Assembly (NCBI GenBank): GCA_016792685.1
Contig: JAEULQ010000016.1
Location: forward strand, 1 to 35,391
From: Tabrizicola sp.
Lineage (GTDB): Bacteria > Pseudomonadota > Alphaproteobacteria > Rhodobacterales > Rhodobacteraceae
Reading direction: 5' to 3'
DNA length: 35,391 bases
The position numbers and the translations under genes were made by a program. The notes beneath the pieces were generated by a model. That model had not been told where the DNA came from, ran no database searches, and worked only from the letters and a program-made list of their open reading frames with translations. Shown here piece after piece: positions 32,724 through 35,391 of this stretch; position 1 is the first letter of the stretch, and every line of letters begins with the position of its first letter.

Positions 32724-33488
32724 ATGGACAGGCTGAAGGGCAAGATTGCGATCATTTCAGGCGGAGCGACCGGAATGGGCGCGGCCTCGGCGCGGCTTTT
32801 CGCGGCGGAAGGGGCTGCGGTCGGGGTGATCGACCGCAATGCCGAGGCGGGGGCGAGTTTGGTCGCAGAGCTGACCGCTGCAGGCCACAAGGCACATTTC
32901 GCGCGGGCGGATGTGTCGTCAAAGGCCGAGGTCGAAGCGGCTGTCGCGAGTGTGACCACGGCGCTGGGCCCGGCGAACGTGCTTTTCAACCATGCGGGGA
33001 CGATTGTCATCAAGCCGTTCCTGGAGACGGAAGAGTCCGACTGGGACTTCCTTTTCGACGTCAACGTCAAGTCGATGTACCTGATGACCCGCGCGGTTCT
33101 GCCGGGGATGCTTGCGCAGGGCGGGGGGTCGATTGTCTGCACCTCCTCGATCTCAGCCGTCTATGCGACGCCGAACGAGGTGCTTTATGACGCGACCAAG
33201 GGGGCCTGCCACATGTTCGCCCGGGCGATTGCGGTCGAGTTCCGCGACCGGGGCATCCGTTGCAATGCGGTCTGCCCGGGCTTCATCGAGACGCCGCATG
33301 GCAATCGCGAGGTCGAGGGGCTGACCAAGTACGGGGTCGATGTTTCGGACGCGGCGATTCGGGCGGCGCAGGGGCGGATGGGCAAGCCCGAGGACGTGGC
33401 GAGGGCGGCGCTGTATCTGGCCTCCGATGAGGCGGAATTCGTGAACGGGGCGCAGCTTTTCGTCGACAACGGCTTCTCGGCGGTTTGA
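32724..33488 (+). CDS. Short-chain dehydrogenase/reductase
   Basis: 254 residues, classical SDR. Cofactor motif GGATGMGAA (13-21), with Asp37 (VIDRN) at the end of strand 2 indicating NAD(H). NHAG (89-92), Asn114 (FDVNVKS) and the catalytic Ser142/Tyr155/Lys159 (SSISAVYA, VLYDATKG) follow, then CPGFIETP and the C-terminal GAQLFVDNGFSAV. Substrate unknown; the 9-bp spacing to the amidinotransferase-like gene suggests they share a pathway. The start is preceded by AGGGGGCG. Confidence 0.95.
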   Translation: MDRLKGKIAIISGGATGMGAASARLFAAEGAAVGVIDRNAEAGASLVAELTAAGHKAHFARADVSSKAEVEAAVASVTTALGPANVLFNHAGTIVIKPFLETEESDWDFLFDVNVKSMYLMTRAVLPGMLAQGGGSIVCTSSISAVYATPNEVLYDATKGACHMFARAIAVEFRDRGIRCNAVCPGFIETPHGNREVEGLTKYGVDVSDAAIRAAQGRMGKPEDVARAALYLASDEAEFVNGAQLFVDNGFSAV

Positions 33489-33560
33489 CGCCGGGTACGG
33501 CGTGCGACGGGGTTGGTGGAACGGCGATTCGGGCGCATGATGGTCGTGCTGCATCACCTT

Positions 33561-33567
33561 GGGAGGG
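33561..33567 (+). promoter_or_regulatory. Shine-Dalgarno of the small ORF
   Basis: GGGAGGG at 33561-33567, four bases before the ATG at 33572; an unusually strong site for a sequence otherwise regarded as intergenic. Confidence 0.5.
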
Positions 33568-33571
33568 AAGC

Positions 33572-33739
33572 ATGAGCCGACACCTTGCGGATCATCGAAG
33601 CCGGACCACCGGGGGCCGGTTGAAGCATTTCCTGCGGCTGGCGCGGACCCCGCGCGAAACCTGGCAGCGGCCGCGTGGCAAGGCGGGGTCGGGGCGGTTG
33701 GTCCAGTTCCTTCGGATCGAGCGGGGGCGGACGGCCTGA
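33572..33739 (+). CDS. Possible small basic protein (55 residues)
   Basis: ORF of 55 residues from the ATG at 33572 with a strong ribosome site. It is highly basic (about 15 Arg/Lys) with an internal near-repeat: GGRLKHFLRLARTPR and GSGRLVQFLRIERGR. No domain is recognised and no signal peptide is seen. Support comes from the ribosome site and the internal duplication only, so it may be a chance ORF. If real, the charge would fit nucleic-acid or ribosome binding. The reading frame extends 29 codons upstream, but without a better start. Confidence 0.42.
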   Translation: MSRHLADHRSRTTGGRLKHFLRLARTPRETWQRPRGKAGSGRLVQFLRIERGRTA

Positions 33740-33809
33740 GGCTGTCCACGGGGGACAGTCTTGCCGAATGAACGAAATCAACGGTTTGGCCGTTGGCGTT
33801 AACTGGACG

Positions 33810-34241
33810 TCAGGCCTTTCCCGGTTTCAGCCGGTCGCGCAGCGTGGTCAGGATATCCCGGAGATCGGAGAGTTCCGATTGCTGGAACCCGGTCTTTTCG
33901 GCAAATGCGCGGGGGACGCTTTCCGCGCGATGGGCCAAGGCGTGACCGGCCTCGGTCAAGCTTAGGCGCACCTGGCGTTCATCCTTGCGGTCGCGGCTCC
34001 GGGTCAGCCAGCCTGACGCCTCCATCCGTTTCAGGAGCGGAGTGAGCGTGTTCGATTCCAGCCGCAGGTCGCTGCCCAACTGGCTGACGGTCTGGTCGTC
34101 GCGGGCGGAAAGCGCCGATAGAACAAGGTATTGCGGATAGGTCAGGCCCAGGGGTTCGAGCAAGGGCGCGTAGGCGGCATGCACCGCATGGGCGGTGGAA
34201 TGCAGCGCAAAGCAGAGCATGTCGGTTGGGGCAAGGGCCAT
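33810..34241 (-). CDS. ohrR: MarR-family peroxide-sensing repressor OhrR
   Basis: 143 residues from the ATG at 34241; the frame extends upstream but that part crosses the operator. The sensing cysteine is Cys10 in DMLCFALHSTAHAVH, followed by YAPLLEPLGLTYPQYLVLSA. The winged helix-turn-helix contains VSQLGSDLRLESNTLTPLLK and LTRSRDRKDERQVRLSLTEAGH. These are hallmarks of OhrR, which represses ohr until organic hydroperoxides oxidise the cysteine. No other cysteine is present, so it is a one-Cys type, as in Bacillus subtilis. It is divergent from ohr with a shared palindromic operator between. Confidence 0.93.
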   Translation of the reverse strand: MALAPTDMLCFALHSTAHAVHAAYAPLLEPLGLTYPQYLVLSALSARDDQTVSQLGSDLRLESNTLTPLLKRMEASGWLTRSRDRKDERQVRLSLTEAGHALAHRAESVPRAFAEKTGFQQSELSDLRDILTTLRDRLKPGKA

Positions 34242-34279
34242 GGCGCTTTTTAGATCGCGAGCGATGGAAACGCAAGCGA

Positions 34280-34308
34280 TTGACAGCAATGCGTCTCGCC
34301 TATATGTA
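34280..34308 (+). promoter_or_regulatory. Likely ohr promoter
   Basis: -35 TTGACA at 34280-34285 and -10 TATGTA at 34303-34308 with 17 bp between. The -10 overlaps the OhrR operator, as expected for repression. Confidence 0.6.
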
Positions 34309-34334
34309 TCGTGCACGATACAATCGTGAACGAT
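34306..34334. promoter_or_regulatory. OhrR operator: two tandem palindromes
   Basis: GTATCGTGCACGATAC (34306-34321) is a perfect 16-bp palindrome; ATCGTGAACGAT (34323-34334) is a second copy of the same core. They lie between divergent ohrR and ohr, immediately upstream of the ohr ribosome site AGGAGA. Confidence 0.75.
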
Positions 34335-34345
34335 AGGAGACTCGA

Positions 34346-34774
34346 ATGACCGTTGATGCAAAGTACTGGGCGGAAGCCAAAGCAACAGGTGGCGGGCGAA
34401 ATGGCGTGTCGGGGTTGGTGAATGGCCAGCTGACGGTGACGATGACCAGCCCGAAGGAGCTGGGAGGCTCCGGCCTGGGGCACAACCCGGAAGAGCTTTT
34501 CGCCGTGGGTTATGCCGCTTGCTATCTTGGCGCGATGCGCTTTGCAGCAAGTTCGGAAAAGCTGGCCACCGTGCCTGAGACCGCCACGGTGAACGCCCAT
34601 GTCGGCATCGGCCCCCGGACGGAAGGCGGGTTCGGCCTGAAAGTCAGGCTGGACGTCTCATTGCCCGGGATCGACCGGGCCGTGGCGCAGAAGATCGTTG
34701 AACGCGGCCACTTCATTTGCCCCTATTCGAATGCGACCCGGGGCAACATCGAGGTCGAGACCGTGCTCGTCTAA
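34346..34774 (+). CDS. ohr: Organic hydroperoxide resistance protein (Ohr/OsmC family)
   Basis: 142 residues, normal length. Thiol peroxidase that reduces organic hydroperoxides with lipoylated proteins as donors. The redox pair is Cys59 (AVGYAACYLGAM) and Cys125 (GHFICPYSNATRGN). The N-terminal TGGGRNG has the conserved Arg of the catalytic triad and HNPEELFAVG the Glu. AGGAGA precedes the ATG. Regulation by the divergent OhrR is indicated by the operator. Confidence 0.96.
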   Translation: MTVDAKYWAEAKATGGGRNGVSGLVNGQLTVTMTSPKELGGSGLGHNPEELFAVGYAACYLGAMRFAASSEKLATVPETATVNAHVGIGPRTEGGFGLKVRLDVSLPGIDRAVAQKIVERGHFICPYSNATRGNIEVETVLV

Positions 34775-34817
34775 GTGACGAGTGCCGAAGAAGGGCGCGG
34801 CCGCCTCTGCGGCCGCC

Positions 34818-35391
34818 TCAACCCAGATCGGGATCGGCAGGTGAACCCGGGGAGGAGCCCCGGCGGGCAAGGCGATCGAAAATCGTGTAGGCTGGCGGGG
34901 CGAGGGTCAGTGCAAGGGCGTAACTAGCGACGAGCATCTCGCCGCCATCTTCGAGCAGGGCAAAGACCGAAGAGAACAAGGTTCCGCCACCCTTGCTTTC
35001 AAGAATGTGGGTAATCACCTGATGTATGGCGTCGATGCCGACGCCAAAGAAGCCAAGACCGAGAAGAACGCCGTAGTAGCGCGCGCTGATTTTTCCGGTT
35101 TCGCGGCTGCTTCGGAAGAGCAGAACCACCGTGAGGATCAGCGCAATCGCGCCCATGGCCAGGAAAACAAGAATCTCGCCAAAGTCGTTGCCGAAAAGGA
35201 AGAATGCAGACTGCAAGTTGAGCTCAACCGAAATCCTTTCGCCAAAGCCCTCATGAAGCTGGAACGAGTCGTCGATCAGGATCATGGCGAAGACAATCGC
35301 CCAGAGCACCGCGGGCAACCAGCGGTCGCGCAGGCCGATCCAGAGTAGTGCGACCACCATCACCGCCCACTTGAGATAGTTGAAGTCTTCC
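34818..35391 (-). CDS. Multi-pass membrane protein of unknown function (5' end beyond right edge)
   Basis: At least 190 residues; the frame is open to the window edge through EDFNYLKWAVMVVALLW, so the true start is probably outside. Four to five hydrophobic segments are seen: VVALLWIGL, LPAVLWAIVFAMILIDDSF, FGEILVFLAMGAIALILTVV, YGVLLGLGFFGVGIDAI and MLVASYALALTLAPPAYTI. Charged/His-containing loops (DDSFQLHEGFGERIS, IDAIHQVITHI) lie between spans. I recognise no named family. It is convergent with ohr, 43 bp apart. Confidence 0.72.
   Translation of the reverse strand, partial: EDFNYLKWAVMVVALLWIGLRDRWLPAVLWAIVFAMILIDDSFQLHEGFGERISVELNLQSAFFLFGNDFGEILVFLAMGAIALILTVVLLFRSSRETGKISARYYGVLLGLGFFGVGIDAIHQVITHILESKGGGTLFSSVFALLEDGGEMLVASYALALTLAPPAYTIFDRLARRGSSPGSPADPDLG

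Noticed and set aside
33810-34550. 246-residue version of the OhrR frame
   Set aside because: The extra N-terminal part crosses the operator, the ohr promoter and the start of ohr; family similarity begins at 34241.

Overview
The window is a gene-dense, GC-rich stretch of bacterial chromosome, almost certainly from an alphaproteobacterium of the Rhodobacterales (Rhodobacter/Paracoccus-type family). The evidence is the FzlA-like division protein ending in DLDF, a perfect CtrA-type box (TTAA-N7-TTAA), DUF2125 and NDUFA9-like proteins, a gltD-first glutamate synthase cluster, and hairpin-linked intergenic repeats of a kind I recall from this order. No phage, transposase, integrase, CRISPR array or rRNA is visible. 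One tRNA, tRNA-Leu(CAG), is present.

Left part (1-5100): the minus strand carries hslU (cut by the left edge), a DUF2157-type membrane protein, hslV and rpsO with a good terminator. The two HslVU protease genes are separated by the membrane protein and by an opposite-strand BrnA-like antitoxin gene with no BrnT toxin beside it. A divergent RTX calcium-binding surface or secreted protein follows, with the CtrA box upstream, and then a DUF1643 gene.

Middle-left (5240-11610): a small-molecule-type methyltransferase, pheS without pheT next to it, and a small hypothetical gene converge on a tightly overlapped four-gene minus-strand unit: crotonase-like protein, agmatinase-family SpeB, MscS channel and TIGR03862-type flavoprotein. 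The flavoprotein gene contains four copies of the AT-rich palindrome GTATATAC in three different codon phases. The same motif is clustered upstream of the brnA-like gene.

Middle (11700-20260): DUF2125 protein, pmbA/tldE and a CysQ-type phosphatase (plus strand). Then come a DEAD-box RNA helicase with a roughly 290-residue basic repetitive tail and a tRNA-Leu gene with promoter and terminator (both minus), followed by an NDUFA9-like protein and uppP (plus).

Right part (20400-35391): a glutamate synthase region in the order gltD, periplasmic unknown, GFA-family protein, alpha/beta hydrolase, gltB, with tight overlaps, ends in a strong hairpin. It is followed by a DUF1269 protein, mtgA, fzlA, queG, an amidinotransferase-family hydrolase, an SDR dehydrogenase and a possible 55-residue basic protein. 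A divergent ohrR/ohr peroxide-defence pair with a palindromic operator, and a membrane protein cut by the right edge, complete the window.

Most of the content is housekeeping. The least explained signals are at the DNA level: the GTATATAC palindromes, four GTCTGGC repeats phased exactly 11 bp apart after gltD, and the intergenic repeat whose second copy contains the queG start codon. I did not find a clear new defence or mobile system.
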